64,000 nt of DNA from Marichromatium purpuratum 984 (lineage in GTDB: Bacteria > Pseudomonadota > Gammaproteobacteria > Chromatiales > Chromatiaceae). Shown piece by piece: positions 47,055 to 56,423 of the stretch (positions are counted from its first letter, which is position 1; every line of letters starts with the position of its first letter). The notes under the pieces were generated by a model that saw only the letters and a list, made by a program, of their open reading frames with translations, was not told where the DNA came from and did no database searches. Position numbers and translations under genes: made by a program. The DNA is taken from the NCBI RefSeq assembly GCF_000224005.2, contig NZ_CP007031.1, forward strand, positions 3,616,001-3,680,000. Direction: 5' to 3'.

Positions 47055-48242
47055 ATGAGCACCAAACTCGCCGCCCGCGTCCAGGCCGTCAAGCCGTCTG
47101 CCACTCTCGCCATCACCGCCCGCGCCAATGCGCTGCGCGCCGAGGGCAAGGACGTGATCGGGCTCGGTGCCGGTGAACCCGACTTCGACACCCCCGAGCA
47201 CATCAAGGCCGCCGCCGTCGCCGCGATCGAGAACGGCTTCACCAAATACACCGCCGTCGACGGCACCGCCGGGCTCAAGCAGGCGATCATCGACAAGTTC
47301 AAGCGCGACAACGGGTTCGACTTCACCGCCGAACAGATCCTGGTCTCCTGCGGCGGCAAGCAGAGCTTCTTCAACCTCGCCCAGGCCCTGCTCGACCCGG
47401 GCGACGAGGTGGTGATCCCCGCCCCCTACTGGGTCTCCTACCCCGACATGTCGCTGCTCGCCGGCGCCGCCCCGGTGTTCATCCACGCCGCCGCCGACCA
47501 GTCGTTCAAGATCACCCCGGCGCAGCTGCGCGCGGCGATGACCGAGCAGACCCGACTGGTGGTGATCAACAGCCCCTCCAACCCCACCGGCATGGCCTAC
47601 AGCCGCGACGAGCTGGAGGCACTCGGCGAGGTGCTGCGCGACTTCCCGCGCGCGGTGATTGCCAGCGACGACATGTACGAGCACATCCGCTGGGACGACG
47701 CGCCCTTCGTCAACATCCTCAACGCCTGCCCCGACCTCGCCCCGCGCACCCTGGTGCTCAACGGCGTCTCCAAGGCCTACTCGATGACCGGCTGGCGCAT
47801 CGGCTACGCCGCCGGCCCCATCGACATCATCAAGGCGATGAAGAAGGTGCAGTCGCAGAGCACCTCCAACCCGGCCTCGATCTCGCAGGCCGCCGCCCAG
47901 GCCGCGCTCGAAGGCCCGCAGGCGTGCATCGGCGAGATGCTCACCGCCTTCAAGGCGCGTCACGACCTGGTCGTCGAGCGGCTCAACGCGATCGAGGGCA
48001 TCGAGTGCCTGCCCACCGACGGCACCTTCTACGTCTTTCCCAAGGTCCAGGGGCTGATCGAGCGTATGCCCGGGATCAACACCGACCTCGAGCTGGCCGA
48101 GTTCCTGATCGAGGAAGCCGGCGTCGCCCTGGTCCCCGGCACCGCCTTCGGCCTGCCCGGCTATGCCCGACTGTCGATCGCCACCAGCCGCGAGAACCTT
48201 GAACAGGCGCTCGAGCGTATCGCCAACGCCTGCGCCGGCTGA
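47055..48242 (+). CDS. class Ib aspartate aminotransferase
   Basis: The 395-residue PLP enzyme resembles the AatA-type (Ib) branch found in Rhizobium and Thermus rather than E. coli AspC. Features are [39 protein letters not shown], the Schiff-base lysine in [20 protein letters not shown] and [18 protein letters not shown] with the substrate Arg. It would interconvert aspartate and oxaloacetate; this branch sometimes also uses prephenate or aromatic acids. TATTAT at 46995-47000 may be the -10 box. It precedes the tRNA-Asn gene. Confidence 0.9.
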   Translation: MSTKLAARVQAVKPSATLAITARANALRAEGKDVIGLGAGEPDFDTPEHIKAAAVAAIENGFTKYTAVDGTAGLKQAIIDKFKRDNGFDFTAEQILVSCGGKQSFFNLAQALLDPGDEVVIPAPYWVSYPDMSLLAGAAPVFIHAAADQSFKITPAQLRAAMTEQTRLVVINSPSNPTGMAYSRDELEALGEVLRDFPRAVIASDDMYEHIRWDDAPFVNILNACPDLAPRTLVLNGVSKAYSMTGWRIGYAAGPIDIIKAMKKVQSQSTSNPASISQAAAQAALEGPQACIGEMLTAFKARHDLVVERLNAIEGIECLPTDGTFYVFPKVQGLIERMPGINTDLELAEFLIEEAGVALVPGTAFGLPGYARLSIATSRENLEQALERIANACAG

Positions 48243-48336
48243 GGCCCACCCCGGCGTCCCTCCTGCGGGGCGTCGAACCATCGGTCAGAGGCAAGCGAAC
48301 ACGGCATGCGATCGAACACAGCGATCGAATCCATGC

Positions 48337-48365
48337 TTGACGCATCAGCCCATCCCCACTAACAT
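48337..48365 (+). promoter_or_regulatory. sigma-70 promoter of tRNA-Asn
   Basis: TTGACG (48337-48342) and TAACAT (48360-48365) are separated by exactly 17 bp, and the tRNA 5' end lies 16 bp downstream. A 9-bp direct repeat GCGATCGAA (period 13) sits just upstream. Confidence 0.7.
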
Positions 48366-48381
48366 TATCGGCTCAAGACAT

Positions 48382-48457
48382 TCCCTGGTAGCTCAGTCGG
48401 TAGAGCGGGTGACTGTTAATCACTAGGTCGGCGGTTCGAGCCCGTCCCAGGGAGCCA
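48382..48457 (+). tRNA. tRNA-Asn (GUU)
   Basis: The 76-nt gene folds as a cloverleaf: acceptor stem TCCCTGG/CCAGGGA, D-arm with AGCTCAGTCGGTAGAGC, anticodon stem GGTGA/TCACT around loop CTGTTAA (anticodon GTT at 48415-48417), and T-arm with GGTTCGAGCCC. CCA is encoded at the 3' end. Confidence 0.97.
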
Positions 48458-48463
48458 AATACG

Positions 48464-48498
48464 AAAAAGGGCTGATCCTCACGGATCAGCCCTTTTTT
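48464..48498 (+). terminator. Rho-independent terminator after tRNA-Asn
   Basis: GGGCTGATCC pairs with GGATCAGCCC (10 bp, loop TCAC), flanked by AAAAA on the left and TTTTTT on the right. The A/T flanks make it bidirectional, so it can also stop transcripts of the minus-strand channel gene that ends at 48524. Confidence 0.95.
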
Positions 48499-48523
48499 CT
48501 TGTCCGCCCGTCGCTCGCCCCAC

Positions 48524-49534
48524 TCAGAGCAGCAGCAGGGCCGTCGACATCCCCACCAGATAGGCCGGCCAGTAGCCGATGCGCGCGAGCCGATCAAGCC
48601 GCTCGGCCTCGCGTTCACGTCCCTGATGCTGCCAGATCCGTAACTGCACGTTGACCAGGATCACCGCACCGGTGATGACGAAGGTGCCGGCGATGAAGGC
48701 ATCGACCGCAGTGAGATAGCCCAGCCTCGGCAGATCGTTGCCCAGAGTGAAGTTGAAGGCGATGAGCAACAGCAGCACAGTGATGCCGATATCGATGCGC
48801 TTCATGTAGTCCTTGAGGCGGAAGGTACTCCAGGACACCACCAGGATGATCAACATCGGCACGAAGATACGCACCACGTAATAGAGCAGATGACGATTGG
48901 CCTGGAAGCCCAGCGAAAAACGTGAGTAACCGAGCCCGTCGGCGCCGGTGATGGTATCGACCACCGCCGCCGAGGTGAACACCACCCACTCCTCCTCGCC
49001 GAGCTGATCGCCGACCCCGATATGCTCGGACAGCGGCTCGAAGACGAACAGCGAGTCGGGCAGCAGCGACTCCACCCGGATGTAGAACGACTGAGTGTCG
49101 AAGGGAAAGTCGCGGAAATCGAAGTCCGGCGCCTGGAACACCGCTGTCGCGCGTTCGATGTAGAGCACCTCGCCGTCGGGATAGATACGCATCCCCTGAC
49201 GGCTCAGATCGTGTCGTCCCTGCTGATTGGCCAGGAACATCCCCGGCCACACCACCCCGTGCGTCTGTAACTCCTCCATCGCCCTGGCGAAGGTCAGCAT
49301 GCGAAACGGCGGTGCCCCGGGCGTCGGCTCATAGGCCAGCGCCGGCTCGCGATAACGGATCCGCAGGGTATAGACGGCGGAGAAGTTCTCCGATTTCTGA
49401 TCGATCTCGACGATCTGATCCAGGGTCATCCCGATCCGCACCGGAGTCGGTCCATCCGCCCCTTCCCCAGCCACGGCCACGGCCGATCCCGACAGCAACA
49501 CTAGGCACAGCAGCAACAGGCGACGCATCAGCAT
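48524..49534 (-). CDS. pentameric ligand-gated ion channel (Cys-loop family, prokaryotic)
   Basis: The 336-residue protein has a signal peptide (RRLLLLCLVLLSGSAVAVA) and an extracellular beta-sandwich ligand domain (about 25-215). The pro-loop region reads DFDFRDFPFDTQSFYIRVE, the family's FPFD signature without the disulfide cysteines of animal receptors. Four C-terminal helices follow: M1 (VVRIFVPMLIILVVSW), M2 (IDIGITVLLLLIAFNFTLG), M3 (TAVDAFIAGTFVITGAVILV) and M4 (PAYLVGMSTALLLL). The layout and length match GLIC/ELIC. Ligand and ion are unknown; the protein lacks the long intracellular M3-M4 loop of eukaryotic members. Confidence 0.9.
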   Translation of the reverse strand: MLMRRLLLLCLVLLSGSAVAVAGEGADGPTPVRIGMTLDQIVEIDQKSENFSAVYTLRIRYREPALAYEPTPGAPPFRMLTFARAMEELQTHGVVWPGMFLANQQGRHDLSRQGMRIYPDGEVLYIERATAVFQAPDFDFRDFPFDTQSFYIRVESLLPDSLFVFEPLSEHIGVGDQLGEEEWVVFTSAAVVDTITGADGLGYSRFSLGFQANRHLLYYVVRIFVPMLIILVVSWSTFRLKDYMKRIDIGITVLLLLIAFNFTLGNDLPRLGYLTAVDAFIAGTFVITGAVILVNVQLRIWQHQGREREAERLDRLARIGYWPAYLVGMSTALLLL

Positions 49535-49606
49535 GATCTCGCGCGACAGGAGTCATCATCGAGGATAGCGGGTCGCCGGGAGCGTACACAAGGCGAGTCG
49601 CCAAGG

Positions 49607-49642
49607 GATTGGACCGCAAAGACGCGAAGGACGCCAAGCAAA
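49607..49642 (+). repeat. dispersed repeat copy, left
   Basis: Begins GATTGGACCGCAAAGAC and shares the 16-mer CCGCAAAGACGCGAAG (49614-49629) in inverted orientation with 49732-49747. Related to the copies at 43621 and 43961. Confidence 0.8.
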
Positions 49643-49719
49643 AACAGTTGATTGGGTTGCAGCGACCAGTACAGCTGAATGCAATGCCCACTGGAGGCCG
49701 GCTATTGGAAGCCGATCGT

Positions 49720-49755
49720 CTTCTTTGCACGCTTCGCGTCTTTGCGGTTCGATCC
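49720..49755 (-). repeat. dispersed repeat copy, right, inverted
   Basis: On the minus strand it begins GGATCGAACCGCAAAGAC and continues GCGAAGCGTGCAAAGAAG. Together with the left copy it brackets 77 bp of unrelated sequence between the channel gene and rsmE. Confidence 0.8.
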
Positions 49756-49788
49756 GGCTGGCCGCTAACGGCCGGCCGGCGCCCGAGA

Positions 49789-50520
49789 TCAGTCCCCGAG
49801 ATCGCCCCACAGCCCCTGGATCAATGCGATGGCGGCCAGGGGAGCGGTCTCCGTACGCAGCACGCGGGGGCCGAGACGCACGCCGGTGAAGCCCTGGGCG
49901 CGGGCCTGATTGATCTCGCGCTCGCTCAGACCGCCCTCGGGGCCGATCAGCAGGGTGACGCCGGTCTCGGGCGGGGTGAGTGTGGTGAGTGCGCGCTCGG
50001 CGCGGGGGTCGAGGATGAGGCCGCCGGGCCAACCGGCGGGGAGCCAGTCGGGCAGCGCCTGCAGGTCGTCGAGCCGGGGCAGGCGGCGGCGACCGCTCTG
50101 CTCGCAGGCGCTGACGATCACCCCGCGCCAGTGGTCGAGACGACGCGCCAGCCGCGCCCCGTCGAGACGCACCACGCTGCGCTCGGTGCGCAGCGGAGTG
50201 ATACGGGTAACACCAAGCTCCACGGCCTTCTGCAGGGCGAAGTCCATGCGCTCGCCCTTGGAGACGCCGAGCGCGAGATGGATCTCGAGCCGGGGCGCGG
50301 GCTCGGCCAGACCGGGCGCGCCGAGACGCACCGCCACGCCGTCGCGACCACTGTGCGCGATGGTGGCGGGGAAGTCGTGACCGCTGCCGTCGAAGAGCAC
50401 CACCTCGGCCCCGGGGCCGAGGCGCAGCACCTGCGCCAGATGACGCGCGGGACCGCTGGGCAGGGCGCAGTCGGCATCGGCGGTCAGCGGCTGGTCGACA
50501 TGGACGCGGGGGATGCGCAC
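49789..50520 (-). CDS. rsmE: 16S rRNA (uracil(1498)-N3)-methyltransferase
   Basis: The 243-residue SPOUT-class enzyme methylates U1498 of 16S rRNA using S-adenosylmethionine. The C-terminal knot region reads LLIGPEGGLSEREINQARAQGF, then GVRLGPRVLRTETAPLAAIALIQ. The N-terminal PUA-like domain includes HLAQVLRLGPGAEVVLFDGSG. The length matches E. coli RsmE (243). It is followed by a DUF423 gene upstream on the same strand, 3 bp apart. Confidence 0.95.
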   Translation of the reverse strand: MRIPRVHVDQPLTADADCALPSGPARHLAQVLRLGPGAEVVLFDGSGHDFPATIAHSGRDGVAVRLGAPGLAEPAPRLEIHLALGVSKGERMDFALQKAVELGVTRITPLRTERSVVRLDGARLARRLDHWRGVIVSACEQSGRRRLPRLDDLQALPDWLPAGWPGGLILDPRAERALTTLTPPETGVTLLIGPEGGLSEREINQARAQGFTGVRLGPRVLRTETAPLAAIALIQGLWGDLGD

Positions 50521-50523
50521 GGC

Positions 50524-50928
50524 TCAGCCCCCGTGGTCTCGCCCACCGGACAGGCGCCAGCCGGCGAAGGCCAGGGCCAGCCAGCCGCCGAGCAACAGCA
50601 TGCCGCCGATCGGGGTGATCATACCCAGCGTCCGCACCCCGCTGAGCACCAGCGCGAACAGGCTGCCGCTGAACAGAGCGAGACCGACGAGGAACAGCCA
50701 GGCGGCGAGACCGACGCCAGCGGCGCGCGGGCGCGCCACCAGCAAGGCGCCACAGACCAGGATCGCCAGGGCGTGGATGGCGAGATAGTCGGCGGCGGTG
50801 TGCCAGTTGGCCAGCATGCGCGGCTCGACCCGGCCGTCGAGTCCGTGCGCGCCGAAGGCGCCGAGCGCCACGCTCGTCAGCCCGCAGAGCGCGCCGACGA
50901 CCAGCCAGGGTCGTGCCGGATGCATCAT
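50524..50928 (-). CDS. DUF423 (YgdD-like) membrane protein
   Basis: The 134-residue protein has four hydrophobic helices with the DUF423 pattern: an N-terminal LVVGALCGLTSVALGAFGAHGL, then WHTAADYLAIHALAILVCG and LTPIGG-type sequence (here GMITPIGGMLLLGGWLALAF). Function is unknown. It directly precedes rsmE and may be co-transcribed with it. Confidence 0.88.
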   Translation of the reverse strand: MMHPARPWLVVGALCGLTSVALGAFGAHGLDGRVEPRMLANWHTAADYLAIHALAILVCGALLVARPRAAGVGLAAWLFLVGLALFSGSLFALVLSGVRTLGMITPIGGMLLLGGWLALAFAGWRLSGGRDHGG

Positions 50929-50953
50929 CGATCCCCCTCGTTATCCACCGATC

Positions 50954-52831
50954 TCAGTCGCGCGGCTTGCGATTCGGGCGCGGCCGCCACTCCTTCTCGC
51001 CGGGCGCACCACGACGCACCTGGGTGCGGTCGCCGCGCTGCCGCCCGGGCACGAACTTGCCGGGACGCGGCTTGCCCGGACGCCCCTCGCGCACCGGCGC
51101 GGCGCCGCCGCCACGACGCGGCTCGCCCTCGCCCTGATCGAGCGCCGAGATGCGCAGCGCCTGACCACGGACATAGACCCGCTTGAGATGCTGGAAGACC
51201 TCGCGCGGCATGCCCTTGGGCAGGTCGACCACCGAGTGATCGTCCTGGATGTCGATGCGACCGATGAAGCGGCCCTCCAGCCCGGCCTCGTTGGCGATGG
51301 CGCCGACGATCTCGCGTGGGGTGGCACCGTGCTGATGGCCGACCTCGATGCGGTAGTGCTCGAGATCGCCCTGCAGCGGCCGACCGGCGTCGTGGTCGCG
51401 CTCGCGACGCGGGCGACGTTCGCCGCGATCACCGCGCTCGGGACGCCCCCCCCGCTCGTGACGCGGACCGCGGTCGTGGCGCTCGCGCGACGGGCGCGGA
51501 CGCGGCAGCTCCTCCTGGATCTCCAGCGGACGCTCGCGCTGATTGAGATAGGCGAGCGCCGCGGCGAGGTCGTGCATCTCGACCTCCAGCTCGGTGTTGA
51601 GCCGCGACAGCAGGCGATAGAAGAAATCGAGGTCCTGACCGAGCGCCTCCTTGATCTCGGCGGTGAAGCGATCGATGCGCGACTCGCTGAGATCGGCCGC
51701 CGAGGGCGGCTCCATCGCCGGCACGCTGCGACGGATGGTGCGCTCGATGGCGCGCAGCAGCCCGCGCTCGCGCGGCTCGACCAACAGCAGCGCGCGACCG
51801 GCGCGACCGGCGCGACCGGTGCGACCGATACGGTGGACATAGGCCGAGGGGTCGGTGGGGATGTCGAAGTTGACGACATGACTGATACGCTCGACATCGA
51901 GTCCGCGCGCGGCCACGTCGGTGGCGACCAGGATATCGAGCTGGCCCTGCTTGAGCCGATCGATGGTGCGCTCGCGCATCTCCTGGTTCATATCACCGTT
52001 GAGCGCCTCGGCGGCGAACCCATGGGCCTTAAGCTTGTCTGCTAGTTCGGTGGTGCCGTGCTTGGTGCGCACGAAGACCACCATGCCGTCGAACTCCTCG
52101 ATCTCGAGGATGCGGGTGAGCACGTCGAGCTTGTGGAAGCGGGTGACCACGCAGTGATGCTGATCGATGGTGTCGACCGTCTCCGAGTCGGCCGCCACCT
52201 GCACCAGCATGGGATCGCGCAGCCGCTTCTCGGCCACCTGACGGATGGCGCGCGGCATGGTCGCCGAGAACAGCGCGACCTGCCGTTCTTCCGGCGCCTG
52301 GTCGAAGATCCAGTCGATGTCCTCGGCGAAGCCCATGTTGAGCATCTCGTCGGCCTCGTCGAGCACCAGGGCGCGGATCCCGGCGAGCGACAGGGTGCCG
52401 CGACGGATGTGGTCCATCACCCGCCCCGGAGTGCCGACGATCACCTGCGGCCGGCGCTTGAGCTGACTGATCTGCAGCCCGTAGCTCTGACCACCATAGA
52501 TCGGCAGCACCAGGAAGCCGGGCAGGTGCGCGGCGTACTCCTGGAAGGCCTCGGCGACCTGCAGCGCGAGTTCGCGGGTCGGCGCCAGCACTAGGATCTG
52601 CGGTGCCTTGACCTCGAGATCGATCCGGCTCAGCAGCGGCAGCGCGAAGGCTGCGGTCTTGCCGGTACCGGTCTGGGCCTGCCCGAGCAGGTCGCGCCCG
52701 GCAAGCAGATGCGGGATGCACTGGCTCTGGACCGGCGTGGGGGACTCATAGCCGAGATCACCAACGGCCTGGGTGACGGCGGGGGAGAGACCGAGATCGG
52801 CAAAACCGGCGCTGGTGTCAGGGGTATCCAT
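50954..52831 (-). CDS. deaD: DEAD-box RNA helicase, DeaD/CsdA type
   Basis: The 625-residue protein has the core motifs of a DEAD-box helicase: PTPVQSQCIP (Q motif region), AQTGTGKTAAF, PTRELALQV, LVLDEADEM, SATM and the late HRIGRTGRAGR. The C-terminal DbpA-like RNA-binding domain (about 470-560; LEHYRIEVGHQHGATPREIV) and a basic RG/P-rich tail identify the DeaD group, which assists ribosome assembly at low temperature. The start at 52831 (MDTPDTSAGFADLGLSP) is preferred to the one at 52870. An AT-rich divergent region lies between it and the ABC1 kinase gene. Confidence 0.93.
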   Translation of the reverse strand: MDTPDTSAGFADLGLSPAVTQAVGDLGYESPTPVQSQCIPHLLAGRDLLGQAQTGTGKTAAFALPLLSRIDLEVKAPQILVLAPTRELALQVAEAFQEYAAHLPGFLVLPIYGGQSYGLQISQLKRRPQVIVGTPGRVMDHIRRGTLSLAGIRALVLDEADEMLNMGFAEDIDWIFDQAPEERQVALFSATMPRAIRQVAEKRLRDPMLVQVAADSETVDTIDQHHCVVTRFHKLDVLTRILEIEEFDGMVVFVRTKHGTTELADKLKAHGFAAEALNGDMNQEMRERTIDRLKQGQLDILVATDVAARGLDVERISHVVNFDIPTDPSAYVHRIGRTGRAGRAGRALLLVEPRERGLLRAIERTIRRSVPAMEPPSAADLSESRIDRFTAEIKEALGQDLDFFYRLLSRLNTELEVEMHDLAAALAYLNQRERPLEIQEELPRPRPSRERHDRGPRHERGGRPERGDRGERRPRRERDHDAGRPLQGDLEHYRIEVGHQHGATPREIVGAIANEAGLEGRFIGRIDIQDDHSVVDLPKGMPREVFQHLKRVYVRGQALRISALDQGEGEPRRGGGAAPVREGRPGKPRPGKFVPGRQRGDRTQVRRGAPGEKEWRPRPNRKPRD

Positions 52832-53071
52832 GGAGGGGCCTCGAGAGGGAATGACGCGCTCGGGCGCCAAGGCCGGGATGGCCGCGCCGGAGGGGGATCG
52901 CGGAGAAGAATGAACAGTAAATTATTGACCAATATCGATCTATCCGCAACCTAATTCAATCGGTTCCATCCTCGTCACTCGATCGATTCGGGTTGCGATT
53001 TTGCCTTGTCGGCACCTCGGACAACCCCTAAGAATTGACCCAAAACCAATCTTTTCGATAAGGAATACAGC

Positions 53072-54433
53072 ATGTCCCAACCATCCAAATCCAGCGGCGT
53101 CGCGGTCCCCAGTCGCCGGCTCAGCAGACTCTGGCACCTCGGTCGCGCCACCACCGATCTCGCCGCCGGCATCGGGGTCAAGGGCATGTTCGAGATCGCC
53201 CGCAGCCGCTCCGGCGGCGCACCGCCGCGTCTCCAGCTCTCGGTCGAGCACACCCGCCGCTTCACCGACCGTCTGGCGCGAATGCGCGGGGCGGTGATGA
53301 AGATGGGGCAGCTGATGTCGATGGACGGCTCGGACGTCTTCACCCCCGAGGTCGCCGAGGTGATGAGCGCGCTGCGCGAACGCGCCGAGCCGATGCCGCT
53401 GAGCCAGCTCAATCAGGTCCTCGAACGTGAATACGGCAGCGACTGGAACAAGCGCTTCCGCCGTTTCGAGTTCACCCCGATCGCCGCCGCCTCGATCGGT
53501 CAGGTGCACCGCGCCGAGACCCGCGACGGCCGCCGCCTGGCGCTGAAGATCCAGTTCCCCGGGGTGCGCGACAGCATCGACAGCGACATCGCCAATCTCG
53601 GCATGCTCGGTCAGACCTTCGGCATGGCCCCCAAAGGCATCGACATCAAGCCCTTCCTCGAAGAGGCCCGACGCCAGCTCCACCGCGAGGCCGACTACGC
53701 CGCCGAGGCCGCCGCGCTGGAGGACTATCGACGCTGGGTCGGCGACGACCCGGACTTCGTGGTGCCCGGCGTGCACCACGACCTTTCCACCGAGAACATC
53801 CTCGCGATGGACTTCATCGAGGGCGTACCGATCGACCGACTCGCCGGACCGGACTACCGCCGCGAGCACCGCGACCGCACCGCCTCGCGGCTGATGCGCC
53901 TGACCCTGCGCGAACTGTTCGAGTTCGGCTTGGTGCAGACCGACCCCAACTTCGGCAACTATCTCTACGTTCCCGCCACCGACCAGATCGCGCTGCTCGA
54001 TTTCGGCGCCACCCATGCCGTCGAACCCGAGCTGATCGCCGAATTCCGGCGTCTCGCGCTGGCCGCGGTCAACGACGACCGCGACGGACTGCGCGCTTCC
54101 TCGATCGCCATCGGCTACATGGGCGAGAACGACCCCTCGCCCCAGGTCGAGGCGATGCTCGACCTGCTGCAGCTCTCGGCCGAGCCGCTGCGCGACAGCA
54201 GTGGCTACGACTTCGGCGCCTCCAACATCTTCGAGCGCGCCTACCACCAGGGCCGCGACCTGTTCCAGTCCGGCGCCTTCAGCACCACACCGGCACCCGA
54301 CACCATGTTCCTGCACCGCAAGTTCATGGGTTCGTTCATGCTCTCGCGCCGACTGCGCGCGCGGGTCGACCTGGCGGCGATGGTCGAGGTGATCATCCGC
54401 TCGCCACGTCCGGCTCCGGCCGCCGCGAGCTGA
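53072..54433 (+). CDS. ABC1/UbiB-family atypical kinase
   Basis: The 453-residue protein carries the UbiB/ADCK signatures: KMGQLMSMDG (KxGQ motif) near residue 85, the Ala-rich loop AAASIGQVHRAE that replaces the glycine loop, the catalytic Lys in LALKIQFPGV, the QTDPNFGNYLYV loop and LLDFGAT. These proteins bind ATP/ADP and are linked to ubiquinone lipid handling. No C-terminal membrane helix is obvious, unlike UbiB of the ubi operon, so this is probably the soluble AarF-like paralogue. It is convergent with the orphan receiver gene. Confidence 0.9.
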   Translation: MSQPSKSSGVAVPSRRLSRLWHLGRATTDLAAGIGVKGMFEIARSRSGGAPPRLQLSVEHTRRFTDRLARMRGAVMKMGQLMSMDGSDVFTPEVAEVMSALRERAEPMPLSQLNQVLEREYGSDWNKRFRRFEFTPIAAASIGQVHRAETRDGRRLALKIQFPGVRDSIDSDIANLGMLGQTFGMAPKGIDIKPFLEEARRQLHREADYAAEAAALEDYRRWVGDDPDFVVPGVHHDLSTENILAMDFIEGVPIDRLAGPDYRREHRDRTASRLMRLTLRELFEFGLVQTDPNFGNYLYVPATDQIALLDFGATHAVEPELIAEFRRLALAAVNDDRDGLRASSIAIGYMGENDPSPQVEAMLDLLQLSAEPLRDSSGYDFGASNIFERAYHQGRDLFQSGAFSTTPAPDTMFLHRKFMGSFMLSRRLRARVDLAAMVEVIIRSPRPAPAAAS

Positions 54434-54439
54434 GGAACC

Positions 54440-54853
54440 TCAGTCGTCCGTGCCCGGCCAGCGGGCATGGCGCAGCACCGCCGCCACCAGGGCATCGATG
54501 TCCGGCGGCTTCTCCAACAGCTCGACCATCCCCGCCTCCTCGGCCTGGGCACAGGTCTCGGGCAGGCGCTCGACCGTCAACCCGACCACCGGGACCCCGG
54601 GGAGGCGCTGGTGGCAACGGCGCGCCAGCGTCAGGCCGTCGACCAGCGGCATCCGCAGGTCGGTGAGGACCAACTGGTAGTCGTCGTCGGTATCGAGCAC
54701 GGCGAGCGCCTGCTCGCCGTCGCCGACACCGGTCACCCGCGCGCCCTCGCCCTCGAGGATCTCCTGGAGCACGCACAGGGTGATCTCATTGTCCTCCGCG
54801 ACCAGCAGCCGCAACCCCTGCAGCGGGGGAAGCGATGGGGACTCCATGATCAT
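54440..54853 (-). CDS. single-domain response regulator receiver
   Basis: The 137-residue protein is a CheY-like receiver with no output domain. The acidic pocket is E20-D21 (VAEDNEI), the phospho-accepting Asp65 is in LTDLRMP, Thr93 is in GLTVE and Lys115 is in LLEKPPD. It has no kinase neighbour; it sits between an ABC1 kinase (convergent) and an epimerase-like gene. It may relay phosphate in a phosphorelay or act by protein contact. AAGGAG precedes the ATG pair at 54853 and 54847. Confidence 0.88.
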   Translation of the reverse strand: MIMESPSLPPLQGLRLLVAEDNEITLCVLQEILEGEGARVTGVGDGEQALAVLDTDDDYQLVLTDLRMPLVDGLTLARRCHQRLPGVPVVGLTVERLPETCAQAEEAGMVELLEKPPDIDALVAAVLRHARWPGTDD

Positions 54854-54879
54854 GCTCTCCTTGCCTGATCGTCGGCCAT

Positions 54880-56295
54880 TCAGCGCGCCAGGCGCGCCAG
54901 CCGGCGCTGATAGCGGCGCATCACCCGCAGATGGATCGCCGCCTGGGTCCATAGATAGAGGTACCAGGGCAGCGCCGGGGCATAGTCGTGGATCGCGGCC
55001 ATGGTGTAGCGGCCATCGAGCAGGGTATGGAACTCGAACCGTCCGCCAGCCTCGGCGCGTGCCAACAATCCACCATCGATGTGATAGACCCGCCGCTGTG
55101 CCGTGCTCATCGCCGCCGCCGGACGCAGCCGCAACAGCACCACCCGGGGCAGCCGCAGCCCGACCTCCCAGCCGCCGTCGGCGCACTCGCGACTGCACAC
55201 CAGCGGCCAGCAACAGCGGCCCAGCCAGCGGAAATAATTGCCCGCCACCCAGGCCGCATCCTGTCCCGGCGGCAGGATGATGCGCTGGATCGAGCGCACC
55301 CTGCTCGCCTCGCGCAGTTGCGCCCGATCCTCGATCTGGGTCGGGCGACGCGGATTGGGCAGCAGGTGGCGGCCATCGGCGGCGAGCGACTGCGCCAATG
55401 CCTGGCGAAAGGCGCGCGCCGTGGGTGCGATCGCGCGCTGCAGCACATTGTCACGTATTTGCAACCGCTGCGGCAGACTCTCGACCACCGGCCCGACCAA
55501 CGCGGGGCTGGCCCCGGAGACCCGCCGCGCCACCCAGGCAACCACCCCCAGCGGCAACCACGGCAGGGTGAACACCCAGCGCCGCAACCCCATCACCTCG
55601 GCGCACTGACGCACCATCTCGGCATGGCTCAACCATTCGGGGCCACCGAGATCGAACACCCCGCGATAATCGGCAGGGCGCTCCAGACACAGCAGGATGG
55701 CACGAACCAGATCGTCGAGCGCAATCGGTCGGGTCGGCGAGCGCGCCTCCGGCGGCAGCGCCAGCAACGGCAGACGCCGCACCAGGTCGACCAGCAACTC
55801 GAGCCCCGAGCCGCCCGGCCCCACCACCAGCCCGGCGCGCAGCGCGCTCACCGGAGTACCGTGTGCGGCGAGCGTCAGCTCCACCTCGCGCCGGTTCCAC
55901 AGCAGCGGCGCGATCTCGAAGCCCTCGGGGATCAGTGCGCTGACGAAGATGATCTGACGCACCCCGCAGACCGCCGCGGCGCGGGCGAAGTTGTCGGCGA
56001 GGATCAGGTCCATGTCGCGCGCCGCAGCCTGGGTCAGCCGCGACGAGGGGGCGTTGGAGTGCACCAGATAGACCGCGAGGTCGCAGCCCCGCAGTCCGGC
56101 GCGAACCGCCTCGACGTCGAACAGATCACAGCGGCGCCAGTGGATACGCCGCTCGGGGTCGGCGATCCGCGCCCGCGCCGGCGAACGGGTCAACGCCACC
56201 ACCTCGTCGTGTTCGGCCAGCGCCCGACACAGCGCAGTGCCGATGAAACCGCTGGCACCGGCGACCGCCACCCGGCGCCGTCCCTGCTCGTTCAT
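54880..56295 (-). CDS. NAD(P)-dependent epimerase-like protein with C-terminal SRPBCC-like extension
   Basis: The 471-residue protein has an N-terminal Rossmann domain with VAGASGFIGTALCRAL near residue 11 and a DUF2867-like layout. The YLVHSNAPSSR region and FDLGGPEWLSHAEMV are typical of the YbjT/atypical SDR group, in which the canonical Tyr-x3-Lys is not evident. The C-terminal 150 residues (from about 320) form a separate domain rich in Trp and Arg, ending in a helix with RVMRRYQRRLARLAR. The substrate is unknown. GAGGAGG precedes the ATG at 56295. It is divergent from the PepSY/two-component operon. Confidence 0.75.
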   Translation of the reverse strand: MNEQGRRRVAVAGASGFIGTALCRALAEHDEVVALTRSPARARIADPERRIHWRRCDLFDVEAVRAGLRGCDLAVYLVHSNAPSSRLTQAAARDMDLILADNFARAAAVCGVRQIIFVSALIPEGFEIAPLLWNRREVELTLAAHGTPVSALRAGLVVGPGGSGLELLVDLVRRLPLLALPPEARSPTRPIALDDLVRAILLCLERPADYRGVFDLGGPEWLSHAEMVRQCAEVMGLRRWVFTLPWLPLGVVAWVARRVSGASPALVGPVVESLPQRLQIRDNVLQRAIAPTARAFRQALAQSLAADGRHLLPNPRRPTQIEDRAQLREASRVRSIQRIILPPGQDAAWVAGNYFRWLGRCCWPLVCSRECADGGWEVGLRLPRVVLLRLRPAAAMSTAQRRVYHIDGGLLARAEAGGRFEFHTLLDGRYTMAAIHDYAPALPWYLYLWTQAAIHLRVMRRYQRRLARLAR

Positions 56296-56423
56296 CCAAC
56301 CTCCTCGATCCAATCGATCCAGCAGCAATGCCGCGTCGCTCGTGACCACGACGGGCGCGCCACCATCGTCACCGCCGCGAACGCGTCCACTCGGGCACGA
56401 GTGCCCAGGACGAGTCGCGTCCG

